Of a stretch of 64,000 nt of DNA, positions 34,271 through 46,865 are shown piece after piece; positions within the stretch are counted from its first letter, which is position 1, and each line of letters opens with the position of its first letter. The position numbers and the translations under genes are program-made. The notes below the pieces were generated by a model. That model was not told the DNA's origin, did not search any database, and worked only from the letters and a program-made list of their open reading frames with translations. The DNA lies in the NCBI GenBank assembly GCA_021234155.1, contig JAJEKV010000017.1, positions 12,031,525-12,095,524 on the forward strand. The letters run 5' to 3'. This DNA is from Isoetes taiwanensis (lineage: Eukaryota; Streptophyta; Lycopodiopsida; Isoetales; Isoetaceae).

Positions 34271-34419
34271 ACTTGTTGACCTGGAAGATAAGCATCCTTT
34301 GACCTCCACATCAATGTTGGCTACCAAGCTCTTCTAAACTTTGACCTAGTCTTCCAAAATGACTTAACCTAACTTTAATGCATAGACCACAATTAGTATG
34401 TTGCCATTTGGGGGCAACA
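34271..34419 (-). repeat. Element F 3' LTR start (copy 2)
   Basis: This is the duplicate of 25826-25974, with the terminal stem at 34399-34419. Confidence 0.75.
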
Positions 34420-35219
34420 TCTCGCCAAAACAAGAAAATGGCTGGTCCCCTCAGCCATACAATGTCAAAAGTGAATACATAGAGGGGTCTTCAGTTTTGT
34501 ACCAAGGTGTCCAATTGAGAACATGATGGAGTGAGAGTGTAAAGTGCAAGTGTTGATGGAATGAGTATGAATGTGGTGATATGATGATGTGAATGGGATA
34601 TAGTGAGTGGAAAAAGATGAGAATGAGTGTGAATGTGATAGGGTGGTGATGTGAATGGAGTGTGTGGAGTATATGAGGATGGAGTGAATGTGCAAGTGTT
34701 GAGATCTCGCCAAAACAAGAAAATGTATGTCTCTCCTTGATCTTCAGAAATTGCAACTATGCTATGGTGGTGAGGCTGAATTGCAGAGTGCTTTTTTCTT
34801 TTGGGAATGAAAACAAGAATAAGGAGTCTAAATGAATAGCAGGACCACTTATGACAGATGAATAAAAATGGAGAAAGGGTGCACCTGTCATGGAAACACA
34901 TAAACTAATTAATCTCAAATCCTTGCAACTCTGCTATGATGGTGAAGATGAATTTGCAGAGTGCTGTTAAGATGTGGAAGATAGAATAGAAGGCTGAATG
35001 GTTGGTAGGAGTACTTTAAGACAGATGAATAGAGATGGAAGAAGGATGCTCCTGCATATGACACTTGGTAAAACATTAGTAATCATTCTCTCCTTGGGAT
35101 CAATTATATTGTTTTCTGGTCAGCCCATCCTACAAACATAAAACTAACTTATCAAAGTAATGTGCTCATAACAGAAGTCAAATTGATCTAACTATTCTAA
35201 TTCTATTATAGATCTTTGA
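34420..35219 (-). other. Element F 3' untranslated region (copy 2)
   Basis: It holds the same elements as copy 1: purine-loop hairpin at 34440-34456, paired boxes, low-complexity tract and two hairpin repeats. No gene. Confidence 0.75.
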
Positions 35220-35534
35220 ACTTTTTAATGCAAAAAGAGGGACAAACAAGCATGCTGGTCCCAATACCTTTTTAAGTGCAAGATGTTGATAGGATTTGGT
35301 AATAGCATTCCTGAAGCAACTTCTTGTAGCCAATAAGAGTTGGTGCCTGCAAATTCCAGCACCACAAAAGGTCCTTCCCAAATATTATCAAATTTACCAG
35401 CTGAATCTTCCTTTGACTTATTCCACTTGTCCCTCCCTAAAAGTACCCTGTATTCTATGTGCAGCTTTGAATGCAGCCAGATCTTTAGCCTTTTTCAACA
35501 AATTAGTGTTCTCAGCTTCCATTCTATATTCATG
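35220..35534 (-). pseudogene. pol: Element F integrase C-terminus, fragment (copy 2)
   Basis: This is the duplicate of 26781-27091 with the same frameshift and the same junction to an E LTR. It contains the KDLAAFKAAHRIQGTF segment before the GPF module. Confidence 0.8.
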
Positions 35535-36993
35535 TATACTTGATATTTTTGAATGATTCCAACTCCTCTGGCTAGCACAGGCTCTAAGAATAGATGGCAA
35601 GTGGTCCAAAAGAATAGAGAAACACACTAGAATTTTCTCTAGAATATTTTGAATCAAGAATTGTAAAATAACATATCAGAAATGGATTTGACAACTTGGC
35701 AATCGATTTAAATTGATATGGAGGTAAATATATCATGATAACAGAATATAAGGATGCTTCATAGCTTTAATCACAGGAAAATAATCTTCTCAAGTCAATA
35801 AATAATTTTTAAAGGTAATGTCAACTAGATACTTCAAGGATCGTCCAGATCTTGCTCAGCAATGATCAATGTAGAATCTGAATACTTTTGGGCCTTCGAA
35901 AATCTTCTCATATATTGTCTCCCCGATATATATGTTTTTGGTTTAACGGTTTCAAAGATATTAGGGCTTAAATTTAGGCTTGATAAGATGCTTAAGAGCC
36001 AAAATGCGCAAAATAGATAGGTTTCAGAGTTTAATGCTTCCATTCCTGGCGTGATTCGAAAGCGGGTCTCCCATAATTAGGGTTCGTTGAAGGTATTTTC
36101 CCAAGAATTCCGCGATACGGTCCCGTATTTTTGAGTGAATATGCCTGGAATATGCTGTGTTTGACCTTTTTTGAAAGCTTGGCCAATGGTTTAAAGGCTT
36201 TTACCCCAGAAATATTGAAAGGGATGATAAACCATTGACCATGGAGAGAATGTCCACTCGTGTAAAATGAATAGGGAATCTTTGGGGCATCTTTAGGCAA
36301 GATTAGGAATATGCCACTATGAATATGATGACACAAGGATGAAGACAAAAGAATTCATGAGGAAACATTTGGGGGACAAAGGAAATAATGGGGAATGGTA
36401 CTTTTAAAACAAAGGCTTAGATAGATTTTTGGGTGGACAAAGTGATGGCACATTGAAGGAAATGGTAGGGGATTTGAGGGAGATGGTAATTATAACAAAG
36501 CAAGCATGGCAAAAGAGTGAATAATGGGTGGGAAAATAATATTGAGCCAAAAGTGCAAAAATGGGGGTAGTGTGGTAAATGTTTATGGCAACTTTTTGAG
36601 GGCAATGGTGTAAAGTGGTCATGAAAAGTAGATAGAGGAAATGCCATGGGGTAATTGGCAGATAAGTTATGGAAAGAAAATGGCTAGGCAAGGTGGATGA
36701 CAAGGGTAGAACCACATATAAGGGAGTCTTCCAAACTTCAACTTCCAAACTTCAAATAATGTCTTCCAAACTTCATAACCCAGAATCTTCTAGAGCATAT
36801 TCCTGATTAAGCATTTGACCTCAAATAAAATACCTCTTGTGAAGTTTAAGTCTTGAGAAGCATGAACATCTTTTGACCTCCATATCAATGTTGAATGACA
36901 AGAATCTTCCAAACTTTGACCTAGTCTTCTGAAATGAGTTGACCTAGCTTGAATAAATAGATCTCTATTAGCATGTTGCCCTTTGGGGCAACA
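35535..36993 (-). repeat. Element E 3' LTR, 5' part (copy 2)
   Basis: The LTR start stem is at 36974-36993 (one G shorter than in copy 1). It matches the E 5' LTR but its last 560 bp or so are missing. No gene. Confidence 0.85.
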
Positions 36994-37769
36994 TCTCAAA
37001 ACAAAAGAATGGCTGGTCCCCCAGCCATAAAGGGTCTTCAATCTTGTGCCAAGGTGCTTGAGTGAGAATCATGGTAGAGGGAGAATGAAATGTGCAAATG
37101 TTGGTAGAATAGAAGTGAATATGGTGGAGGGGGGATGTAAGTGGAATATGATAAGTGAAAAAGGATGAGAATGAGTATGATAGGATAGTGATGGGATGGG
37201 ATGTATGAGGGGGGAAAAATGTGAGAATGTTGAAGTCTCGCCAAAACAAAAGAATGTGTGTCTCCTTGATATCTCCAAGAGCAACTCTGCTAGGATGGAA
37301 AAGCTGAATTGTAGAGTGCTTTCTTCTTAGGGAAATGAAAGAACAAGAATAAAAGGTTAAATGGAAGGCAGGGCTACTTATGGCAGATGAATAAAGATGG
37401 GAAAAGGGTGCACCTGTCATGGAAACATACAAACTAGTTAGCCTTAATATCTTGCAACTCTGCTATGATGGTGAAGCTGATTTTGCAGAGTGCACATTTG
37501 GGGAGATAAAATGGAAGAGCATGGCTAAATGGGGGCAGGACTACAATGAAACAGGTGAATGAAAATGGAAAAAGGGTGCTCCTGCAAATGACACTTGGCA
37601 TGTTAATAAAAATCCTTGTCCTGAAACCATTTAATAGCTCAACCTTCATATTAGCTAACCTGCAAACATAAACTTAATGAAGACATTAGTTCTAGATTTA
37701 AAACAGGATGAAATCCAACCTATCTAAAGCCTAACTTCAATCTTAACTTATTCAAATTCTAGAGCATAA
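36994..37769 (-). other. Element E 3' untranslated region (copy 2)
   Basis: It has the hairpin at 37011-37026 with one loop base fewer (CCCCCAGCC for CCCCTCAGCC), the low-complexity tract and both hairpin repeats. No gene. Confidence 0.75.
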
Positions 37770-38760
37770 AAAGAGACAAGCAAATGTGTTGATCCCAAAG
37801 ACCTCTTCAGTGAATAGTGTTGATAGGATTTGGAAGTGGCATCCCTGAAGTTAATTCTTTCAACCAATAAGAATTGGTGCCTGCAGGTTCCAATACCTCA
37901 TAGGGGCCCTCCCAAAGATTTTCAAACTTACTAGCTGAATCTTCCCTTGATTTATTCCATTTCAACTAATTCTCCAAATCTTGAAGGTCCCTTGTATTTT
38001 ATGAGCAGCTTTTAAAAGCAGCCAAATCCTTGGCTTTTTAAGCAAATTAGCATTCTCAGCTTCCATTCTATATTCTTCTAAATGCAAAAGGGTATCCAGT
38101 CTTTTTCCTGCAAGGCATACTCAAAAGGCAAACACAACTTATGAGCTAACCTCGAGATGGAAGCTCAAGCTCTCACCGAAGCACATACTTCAATGCCATA
38201 AACTAAGTTAAAAGGTTTGTGAGTGGTTGCTGCTTTGATGGTGACTCTTTTAACATGCCAATCTTTTGATTATCATCCACTCGCTTTTCGCAAAAATGCC
38301 CTTCAAAACTTTATTAGTAGCTTCGCTTGACCATTACCCCGGGATAGTAGGAGGAACTTTTGGTATGTTTGACTTTAAGAATGGTCAATAAATTAGCAAT
38401 AACTTCATTCACAAAAGGAGTACCTCTATCAGAATGTAATTGTAGAGGAATACCAAACCGTGCACAAATATACTCATGTAAGAACTTTGCTGTTGTAAGG
38501 GCATTAGCCTGTCTCAAAGGAATTGCCTCTGCCCATTTGGTAAAATAATCTGTAGCTACAATAATGTGCTGATGTTGCCCTGCAGAAGAGGGGTTAATAG
38601 GACCAATATAATGTAATCCCCAAATTTGAAAAGGTCCTGGAGAAATTATGGGGTTTAGTGCAGCTGGGAGAAGGATCCTTTTGCCAAATATTTGGCACTT
38701 GTGGCAAGATTTAATAGCAGTATACCAGTCTTTAAATATTGTAGGTCAATAGTAACCTGA
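37770..38760 (-). pseudogene. pol: Element E integrase (copy 2)
   Basis: Integrase homology is continuous but the frame breaks many times between 37790 and 38340. The intact piece contains SRFGIP-like sequence, SDRGTPFVNE and KHTKSSSYYP. Most breaks fall at CAG/CTG when compared with 29320-30360, so some may be sequence error. The zinc-module Trp codon is TGA, as in copy 1. Confidence 0.85.
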
Positions 38761-40875
38761 CCTGAGAATTTTCTTGGCAGTAGTATCTCCAGCAAAATGG
38801 CCTCCACATACTCCTTCATGCATTTCTCTAATGATCAAGGCAGATTCTTCTTCATTGACACACCTCAATAATAGTCCATCCCTGTTGACTTTACATAAAA
38901 CATCATTAATCATTTTGAACTGCCTGCACTTTTCTTTAAATCTCCTTTGCTGACTTGAGGTCAATCCTGAGGGCATCTCCTTGAACTGTAGAAAATTCTT
39001 TATAGGTAGCTGCCAATTCTGTTGGCCCTGCTCATCATCATCTGCCTGTAAATAAGCTAAAGCATCCACAAAATCAACAACTTCTACTACATCCTCATGG
39101 TCAAAGAAAATATAAGGTAAATAAAGACTGGGACTCTTCACTTGATGTAGCTCTTTTATAGAAATATCAAAGGTTTGTAACTTGCAAGCCCACCTTTGAA
39201 TTTTTGGTTTAGAGGTAGCCTTACCAAATAACAAACCTGTTGGATTTTGCTTCATATAAACTTGAACTGAACTCTTCAATAATAAATGACCTTGTCTGTC
39301 AATGAGAAACATGAGAGCAGCAGCACTTTTCTCCATTCTGGTGTATTTTTCTTCAGTTGAACTCCACTGTTTGCTGGCAAAAGCTATGGTGTGCTTGTCC
39401 TGCAGAATAGCTAAGCCTATGGCCTTTTTAGTAATAGTAATGTAGACCTCAAATGGCTTGGCCAAATCTGGTTTTTTTAGGAGAGTTGCTTCACAAATGG
39501 ACTTTATAAGCAACTCAAAAGACTCTTGGCAATCTGATGACCATGTGACAGGAACATACTTGCTCTCAGATTTGGAAATCCTGCCTATTCTTGTCAGCTT
39601 AGAAATAGGACTTATAATGTGAGCAAAATTAGGAATATACATCCTAAGAAAACTAGTCATGCCAATAAAACTTTTGACCTGCTTCAAGTTTTTGGGGGGC
39701 ACTAGTTTTTTGAGAGCCTCAACCTTTTCTTGTGCCACCTGTATACCATTGTTGGATACCTCGTGTCCCAGAAGTTGTCCTTTGGATGCAAAAAAAATAC
39801 ATTTCTTTGGATTAAGGTTGACTCCAGATTCCCTACACAAAGAACATATTTTTGCCAACAATTCCAAATGATTAGTAGGGTGAGATCCTAAACAAAGGTC
39901 ATCCAAATAAACTCTGAATTCTTGAGGAGACATAGGCCTAAAAATAACATCCATGGCTCTCTGGAAAGTAGCAGGTGCATTCATTAGTCCAAAAGGCATT
40001 CTTTTCATTGCATAAGTTCCCCAAGGGGTAATAAAAGAGGTCTTAGGTTGGTCTTCTTCTTTAATACTAATCTGATTGAATCCTGAGAAGCCATCCAAAA
40101 ATGAGTACACCTCCTTACCTGCTACAGCATATAAGATCTCTTCTAAAAAGGGCAAAGGGTAACAATCTTTGATGGTAGCCTTGTTGAGGTCTCGATAGTC
40201 AATGCAAATTCTTAAAGCACCACTTTTTTTCTCCACAGGAACAATACAAGATACCCATTCTGGATTAATAATTTCAATAATAACACCTGCATCCAACATC
40301 TTATCCAATTCATCTTTAATTAGTCCCATTAGTGAAGCATTAATCCTTCTTAATTTTTGAAAAACAGGTTTACAACCTTCTTTAATCTTAATTTCAAATT
40401 GACATACATCAGTTCTGATACCTGATAGCTCTGAATAATCCCAAGCAAATACATCTTTCCTTTCTTCAAAAAACACTTGTATGTTCTCTTTGTTTTGATA
40501 TTCAATCAAATCCCCAACAAACAAGGTTCGAGTCTTACCATTCTTAGTGATTACAATCTCTTCAGTCTCCTTTTTTTCTGATGCATCAATGGTCAAAATA
40601 GGACAGAGTGCTTTTACCTCATTGTCATCAAGATCATCTTCAGGAATAGCCCCCTCAGTTAAATGTGACATGAGAGTCTCCCTACACAAAGCATCAGCTT
40701 CAAAATTCTGTTCTCTGGGGATATGAGTGATTTCCCATGAAGCAAAACTCGAGAGCACTCCCATTGCTTGATTCTTCAAGAGCTCCATATCTGCATTTTT
40801 TGTTTGATAGTCTCCTGAAACTTGTCTGCAGATTAATTGTGAATCACCATAAATGTGAATATTAGCAATATTCAT
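38746..40875 (-). pseudogene. pol: Element E Pol: RNase H end, reverse transcriptase, degenerate RNase H, integrase start
   Basis: This is one open frame of 709 codons. It begins inside the upstream RNase H (HIYGDSQL and EADALC), then has RT with [27 protein letters not shown] and the catalytic VYLDDLCLG near 39892-39912. The native RNase H follows with VYITITKKAIGLAI, lacking the catalytic Asp. It ends at the integrase zinc module HEGVCGGHFAGD. It stops at the TGA that replaces Trp in SGYYWP. RNase H and RT sit in one frame here, which supports the domain order. Confidence 0.94.
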
Positions 40876-40887
40876 AGATTTAGCTTC

Positions 40888-41553
40888 CTAGAGACCTGCA
40901 ATCAAAGCTTTATATTCTGCGACATTAGAAGTGACTTGAGGAAAGATCCTTCCTACTTTAGCTAAAAGTTTGTGAGAAGAGTCTTTCAAAATAGCAGCAG
41001 ATGATGCAACATTTAATTTTTTAGAAATACCTCCATCAAACCATAAGAACCCTGTTGGTCCTTGTGTACTGAGAGGTGCACTTTCCATAATAAGAGGAAC
41101 CATCTCATATTTTCTTGGCCTTATATTTTTTACCCTGTAAGATCCCAAAGGTTCTTCAATTAGCATTTCTTTAATAAAATGTACCTCTTCCTTGGAGTCA
41201 TAGGAGCCTTCTTGGTTATAAATTGTAGCAGTCTGAGAGCCATTGGAGATAGTACATCTCCCTTGGGACCAGACTGGCCTGGCATCCACAGTGGCTAACC
41301 ATCTCCTTCCTAAAAGTAAGTCATAGATATCAGATTCATCTCCTATATCTTCAAAAGCCACCACAATAAAGTTAGCAGCTACAGTTATGCCCTCTGTGTT
41401 AACAGGCACTTTAGTCACCACACCAATAGGAGAAATCTTAGCATTATAAAAAGATTTTAATAACATAGAAGCTTTCTTATCCACCTCAAAACCACATTTC
41501 TTCATAATATGATATGGCATGATATTTAGAGGGGAACCCCCATCAAGTAACAC
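40888..41553 (-). pseudogene. pol: Element E protease and RNase H N-terminal half
   Basis: The frame holds the protease (LLDGGSPLNIM) and the first half of the upstream RNase H (LWFDGGISKK and AEYKALIAGL). It is in frame with the 709-codon block. A single TAG at about 40886-40888, in place of the Gln codon (CAA) in F and A, separates them. Upstream, the GAFTCSA segment continues to about 41620. Confidence 0.92.
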
Positions 41554-42489
41554 ATTAGAGAAAGTATACCCTCCTAAAGCAGCTGAACATGTGAATGCTC
41601 CAGGGTCTTCTTCATGCTGTGCTAGAATAAGGTCAAGGACATCAAAGAAAATTCACACAAGCATTTAATACCTCACCATTAGTTTGCTGAAGTACCCTTT
41701 TCCTATAACTAGGTGCAATCTTTAATAAAGTAAAAAGATCCACACTCACCTTAGAATTTTAAGGCAAAACATCTACCTCATCAAATTCTTGATCTTTCTT
41801 ACCATATTTTTGCTGAGGGGGTGGAGCTATGGTTTGAGCAGGTGATTCTACTACAGTGTGGTACAGGCACGGCAAAGGGAATGCCTACTTGGTTCAAAGA
41901 TGTACTTGAGCTTCATTCATGCTTCTAGTTTGCACCACCATAACTTCTTCAGATTTAGGAACTTCTGTAGCTTGAATAAATCTTATAGAGGTGCTTGGTT
42001 CAGCAAATCTCACAGGGGGTTTGGACTCTGGTCTCTTCTCTTTTTCCTGCTTAGCAAAATATTCCTTAACAGCACACTTAGCATCAGTATGGCCAACCTC
42101 TTTACAAAAAGAACAAACAGGACATTCCTTTCCAAAATGGCCTTTCCTATTACATTTGGGACACACTTGCCAATAGCATATTTCTGATGGGTGAGAATTC
42201 CTATTGCAATGAATACATTCGGGTAAGTTTTACTGTTCTTGCAGCCTTGAGTTCAACCAATTGTTTGGTTATTTCTGCTAAGGCTTCAAGAAACCTTGGA
42301 TAGGTCCGACTTGACCTCTCGCAACTTGGGAATTGGCTTCCTCCTCTTTGGATTTCTTTTTCTTTTTGTATGGCATAAACCGGAATAGAAGGGTGATGAT
42401 CATAATGTGCATCAAGAGCATCGTGGGTAAAACGGGTCGAGTATGATGAGGAGCATAATGCTTATCGTGCAAAGTAGAGAGCATCCGGG
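41554..42489 (-). pseudogene. gag: Element E Gag C-terminus, zinc knuckles and linker (decayed)
   Basis: The clear open part (41894-42166) has CPKCNRKGHFGKEC and CSFCKEVGHTDAKC, the second and third CCHC knuckles. The first (CIHC...C) is just upstream in another frame. Between 42230 and 42489 the frame is lost at many small changes, mostly at CAG/CTG compared with F. The linker towards protease (VSVDLFTLLKIAP) is at about 41690-41760. Confidence 0.85.
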
Positions 42490-43125
42490 TTAGATCGCTG
42501 GTTTTGGCAAAGACTTTGTAAATGGAATCAAACCCTTCAAAGCTTGGATTTTGAGCAACTTTCTTTGGATATCTGGTCTTCTTTGCAGACCATTAATAAA
42601 GGCAGTAACTAAAAACAGGGTTGGGATGGTAACTTGTGCTTTTTGACACCTGCTCATGAATGTACTAAACCTCTCCTTGTACTGATTCACACTTTCTCCT
42701 GCATGTATAGAAAAACCTTGCAGTTCATTAACCAAATCTTGTGGAGCAGCTAACTTACCAAATCTATCCAGAAACTTCTTGACAAGTTCATCCCATGAAG
42801 TGGTACCCATTAACTTCTCATAAGTTAACCAAGCACCAGCTTCACTCTCATCTTTGAAACATTTTTCAAATTCTGAAAGCTTGCATCCTTTCTTGAAACC
42901 ATAATCCCTGTAATAGTCTTCAAATATTCTCAAAAAGTGGTTAGCACTCATGCTGGAATCAAAGGTAGGCAAGGGAACAGGGACATTCAACTCAAACTGG
43001 TATGGCATGTTTTGAAGTAAGCTACTTGAGAAACTTGAAGGCAATGGCCTTTCTCTACAATGATCTGATACATCAACATCCTCCAATGGTTCTGATTCTG
43101 CTGGAAATTTTTGCTTTGGAGCCAT
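42490..43125 (-). pseudogene. gag: Element E Gag N-terminus
   Basis: Translation starts at the ATG at 43125 (MAPKQKFPAE), 20 nt after the primer site. An upstream in-frame ATG lies in the primer region and is not chosen. The gag domain is complete up to ITIPTLFLV-like sequence and RRPDIQRKLLKIQ. It then runs into the damaged tract. Confidence 0.9.
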
Positions 43126-43145
43126 GAGTTCTGAGATCCAGGAAG

Positions 43146-43163
43146 ATCTCGGTAGAACCTCCA
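43146..43163 (-). other. Primer binding site, tRNA-Gln type (element E)
   Basis: On the minus strand it is TGGAGGTTCTACCGAGAT, 3 nt after the LTR end (spacer TCT). The U5 mimic at 43236-43246 has the same TTCTA variant. Confidence 0.85.
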
Positions 43164-43166
43164 AGA

Positions 43167-45219
43167 TGTTGACCCTAAACCTGGCTTAAAGGTCAACCAC
43201 AAGAATCCAACTTGAGTTTTCACTCAAATTGGGGTTAGAACCTCCAGATCACTTAAGATGATCAGTCTATGCAAGAAAATTCCAAAGAGACGTTCAAAAA
43301 AATTGAGTTCTATACCTTTCCCATTTCTAAAAAATGGTACCTTTGCCAAAACAATTGTGGTGTCGAGATACAGATCGATTTTTTAAGTCAGATACAATAG
43401 ACTTGGTCAAAAAAGTTGTAGTTAACCAACAGTAAAGCTTCTGACCAAGTCAGAGACTTAATCTGTGAGTTATTCGAGCTCAAAGTGAGGTCAAATTTTA
43501 GTCAATAGAGGTCAAATGTGGAAAACAGTGATCATAATTTGAGATTTGGAGTTGCTAATCATCTTTTTGAGAAATTCCAAAGTAGGTAGGTTGCAATGGT
43601 GCTAGGGAAGAGGGGCAAGCAATCAGATCCTCATTTGGAGATGTATAAGTATTTTTTGTGGCTAGATTTGGCAAAATACAGTCAAAACTGTCCAAACCCG
43701 AGAGCAATTTTTTGAATTTGAGCTATACTTGATATTTTTGAATGATTCCAACTCCTCTGGCAAGCACAGGCTCTAAGAATAGATGGCAAGTGGTCCAAAA
43801 GAATAGAGAAACACACTAGAATTTTCTGTAGAATATTTTGAATCAAGAATTGTAAAATAACATATCAGAAATGGATTTGACAACTTGGCAATCGATTTAA
43901 ATTGATATGGAGGTAAATATATCATGATAACAGAATATAAGGATGCTTCATAGCTTTAATCACAGGAAAATAATCTTCTCAAGTCAATAAATAATTTTTA
44001 AAGGTAATGTCAACTAGATCTTGTGAATCCAGTTGAGGAGAGCTCAAGAACTTCAAGGATCGTCCAGATCTTGCTCAGCAATGATCAATGTAGAATCTGA
44101 ATACTTCTGGGCCTTCGAAAATCTTCTGTTATTGTCTCCCGGTATATATGTTTTTGGTTTAACGGTTTCAGCATATTAGGGCTTAAATTTAGGCTTGATA
44201 AGATGCTTAAGAGCGGGAAATGCAGAAATAGATAGGTTTCGGAGTTTAATGCTTCCATTCCGGCGTGATTCGAGCAGGTCTCCATAATTAGGGTTCGTTG
44301 AAGGTATTTTCCCAAGAATTCCGCAATACGGTCCCGTATTTTTGAGTGAATATGCCTGGAATATGCTGTATTTGACCTTTTTTGAACGCTTGGCCAATGG
44401 TTTAAAGGCTTTTACCCCAGAAATATTGAAAGGGATGATAAACCATTGACCATGGAGAGAATGTCCACTCGTGTAAAATGAATAGGGAATCTTTGGGGCA
44501 TCTTTAGGCAAGATTAGGAATATGGCACTATGAATATGATGACACAAGGATGAAGACAAAAGAATTCATGAGGAAACATTTGGGGGACAAAGGAAATAAT
44601 GGGGAATGGTACTTTTAAAACAAAGGCTTAGATAGATTTTTGGGTGGACAAAGTGATGGCACATTGAAGGAAATGGTAGGGGATTTGAGGGAGATGGTAA
44701 TTATAACAAAGCAAGCATGGCAAAAGAGTGAATAATGGGTGGAAAAATAATATTGAGCCAAAAGTGCAAAAATGGGGGTAGTGTGGTAAATGTTTATGGC
44801 AACTTTTTGAGGGCAATGGTGTAAAGTGGTCATGAAAAGTAGATAGAGGAAATGCCATGGGGTAATTGGCAGATAAGTTATGGAAAGAAAATGGCTAGGC
44901 AAGGTGGATGACAAGGGTAGAACCACATATAAGGGAGTCTTCCAAACTTCAACTTCCAAACTTCAAATAATGTCTTCCAAACTTCATAACCCAGAATCTT
45001 CTAGAGCATATTCCTGATTAAGCATTTGACCTCAAATAAAATACCTCTTGTGAAGTTTAAGTCTTGAGCATTTTTTGACTTGAAGCATGAACATCTTTTG
45101 ACCTCCATATCAATGTTGAATGACAAGAATCTTCCAAACTTTGACCTAGTCTTCTGAAATGAGTTGACCTAGCTTGAATAAATAGATCTCTATTAGCATG
45201 TTGCCCTTTGGGGGCAACA
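43167..45219 (-). repeat. Element E 5' LTR (2053 bp, complete)
   Basis: On the minus strand it starts TGTTGCCC at 45219 and ends GGGTCAACA at 43167. The start forms a stem with GGGCAACA. The U5 hairpin is at 43247-43263 (GATCAT/GTGATC, one wobble pair) and the second hairpin at 43207-43232. It contains a TATATA near 44142. No gene. Confidence 0.9.
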
Positions 45220-45950
45220 GAAGGTGACTGAGGCATTCATTAAACCAAATGGCATTCTTTTCATAGCATATGTGCCCCAGGGGGTAATAAATGAAGTCTT
45301 TCACTGATTAACCATCTAGAAATGAATTCTTTTCCTGCAACAGCATACAGAATTTCTTCTAAAAAAGGCAAAGGATAACAATCTTTTATGGTGACTTTGT
45401 TCAGGTCTCGATAATCTATGCAGATTCTCAAAGCACCACTCTTCTTTTCCACTGGAACAATGCATGACACTCATTCAGGGTTAATAATTTCCACAATAAC
45501 ACCTGCATCCAACATCTTATGCAATTCATCTTTAATTAGATCTAAAAGTGAAGCATTGATCCTCCTTCACCTTTGAAAAACAGGTTTACACCCTTCTTTG
45601 ATTTTGATCTCAAATTGGCATACCTCTTCTTTAATACGAATGAGCTCAGAGTAATCCCAAGCAAACACATCACTTCTTTCTTCAAAAAATTTGGTGATTT
45701 CTTCCTTGTTCTGTGTGTCAAAGAGGTCTCCCACAAACAGAGTTCTTTGCTGGCCATGTTTGTTGATAATAACTTCATTAGTTGCTTCCTCATGTGATGC
45801 ATTTATGACTAATATGGGGCAGAACTCCTTAGCCTCATCTTCATCAAGATCTTCTTCTGGTATAGCTCCTTCAGATAGATATGACATTAAAGTGTCTCTG
45901 CACAAAGCATCAGCTTCCCAATTCTGCTCCCTTGGGACATGATTAATTTT
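45220..45950 (-). pseudogene. pol: Element F reverse transcriptase, N-terminal part, interrupted by E
   Basis: It runs from the end of the upstream RNase H (CRDTLMSYLSEGAIPEEDL) through FFEERSDVFAWDYSEL to [21 protein letters not shown] and FGLMNAS. At 45220 it meets the LTR of E within the ATFQRAM motif. There are a frameshift near 45570, a TGA for Trp in NPEWVSC (about 45471), and a deletion in the FLDGFSGFNQI region near 45300-45340. The catalytic YLDD half is missing. Confidence 0.88.
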
Positions 45951-46865
45951 TCAAGAAGTGAAGTGAACAAGTATTCCCATTACCTGATTTCTTAGAGACT
46001 CCATATCAGCATTTTTGGCCTGATATTCACCACTAACCTGTCTGCAAACCAATTGAGAATCTCCATAAATGTGTATGACTGAAATATCCATAGCCTTAGC
46101 TTCTTGGAGACCTGCAATCAAAGCTTTATACTCTGCTACATTGGAAGTTATTTGGGGAAAAATTCTTCCTACTTTGGCCAGAAGTTTATTGGAAGTATCT
46201 TTTAATATAGCTGCAGATGATGCTACATTCAGTTTCTTTGAAATCCCTCCATCAAACCATAAATATCCCTGCTTACCATTTTCAAAAGGTAGTGCACATT
46301 CCCTGACCAAGGGAATCAAATCACACTTCCTTGATCTGGGGGTTGCTAAACTATAAGATCCCAAAGGCTCCTCTATTAGCAACTCTTTAATGAAATGTAC
46401 CTCTTCCTTGGAGCCATAGGAACCATCCTGGTTGTAGATTGTGGCCACCTGGGAACCATTTGAAATGGTACATCTCCCTTGAGACGAGACTGGCCTAGCA
46501 TCAACTGTAGCCATCCATCTTCTTCCCAGCAAAAGATCATATATATCTGTATCTTCTCCCAGATCCTCAAAAGCAACAACAATAAAGTTAGCAGCTACAA
46601 CAATACCTTCAGTGTTGACAGGAACTTTGATCACAATACCAACTGGTGCTATTTTAGCATTAGAAAAGGATTTTAACAAAACAGATGATCTTTTATCTAT
46701 CTCGAGCCCACATTTCTTCATAACATGATAAGGCATGATATTTAGGGGTGATCCACCATCCAGCAACACATTGGAAAAAGAGCATCCTCCTAAAGTAGCT
46801 GAACACATGAATGCTCCTGGATCTTCCTCAATTTTGAGCCAAAATGAGATTAGTAGCATCTGCAA
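45951..46865 (-). pseudogene. pol: Element F protease and upstream RNase H
   Basis: This open frame of 304 codons has the protease (LLDGGSPLNIM) then RNase H with LWFDGGISKK, AEYKALIAGL and IYGDSQL. It stops just before the last catalytic Asp because Trp of SWEITH is a TGA. Gag ends 8 residues upstream in another frame because of an inserted T near 46835. Confidence 0.92.

Larger units (their letters stand above)
30889..39325. repeat. Tandem segmental duplication, copy 2
   Basis: It starts in the C LTR at the base corresponding to 22856 and repeats the whole chain of copy 1. It then continues past 39325 into the rest of E, where copy 1 stopped. The breakpoint shares only CA. Differences from copy 1 concentrate in tracts near 33740, 34090, 35900-36070, 36980-37020 and 37790-38340, mostly at CAG/CTG. 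Confidence 0.88.
35535..45219 (-). mobile_element. Element E, Ty3/Gypsy-like, nearly complete, inserted in F
   Basis: Reading on the minus strand: 5' LTR 43167-45219, primer site 43146-43163, Gag, protease, RNase H, RT, RNase H remnant, integrase, 3' UTR and a 3' LTR cut at 35535. It is the most complete element here. The coding part has two clear nonsense codons (TAG in the upstream RNase H, TGA in integrase) plus frame damage in gag (41554-42489) and integrase (37790-38340). Its 5' LTR abuts the RT gene of F at 45220. Confidence 0.88.

Noticed and set aside
46828-46865. Programmed frameshift between Gag and protease in F
   Set aside because: C reads through Gag and protease in one frame, and E and G are also in frame at this point. 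F has a single inserted T.
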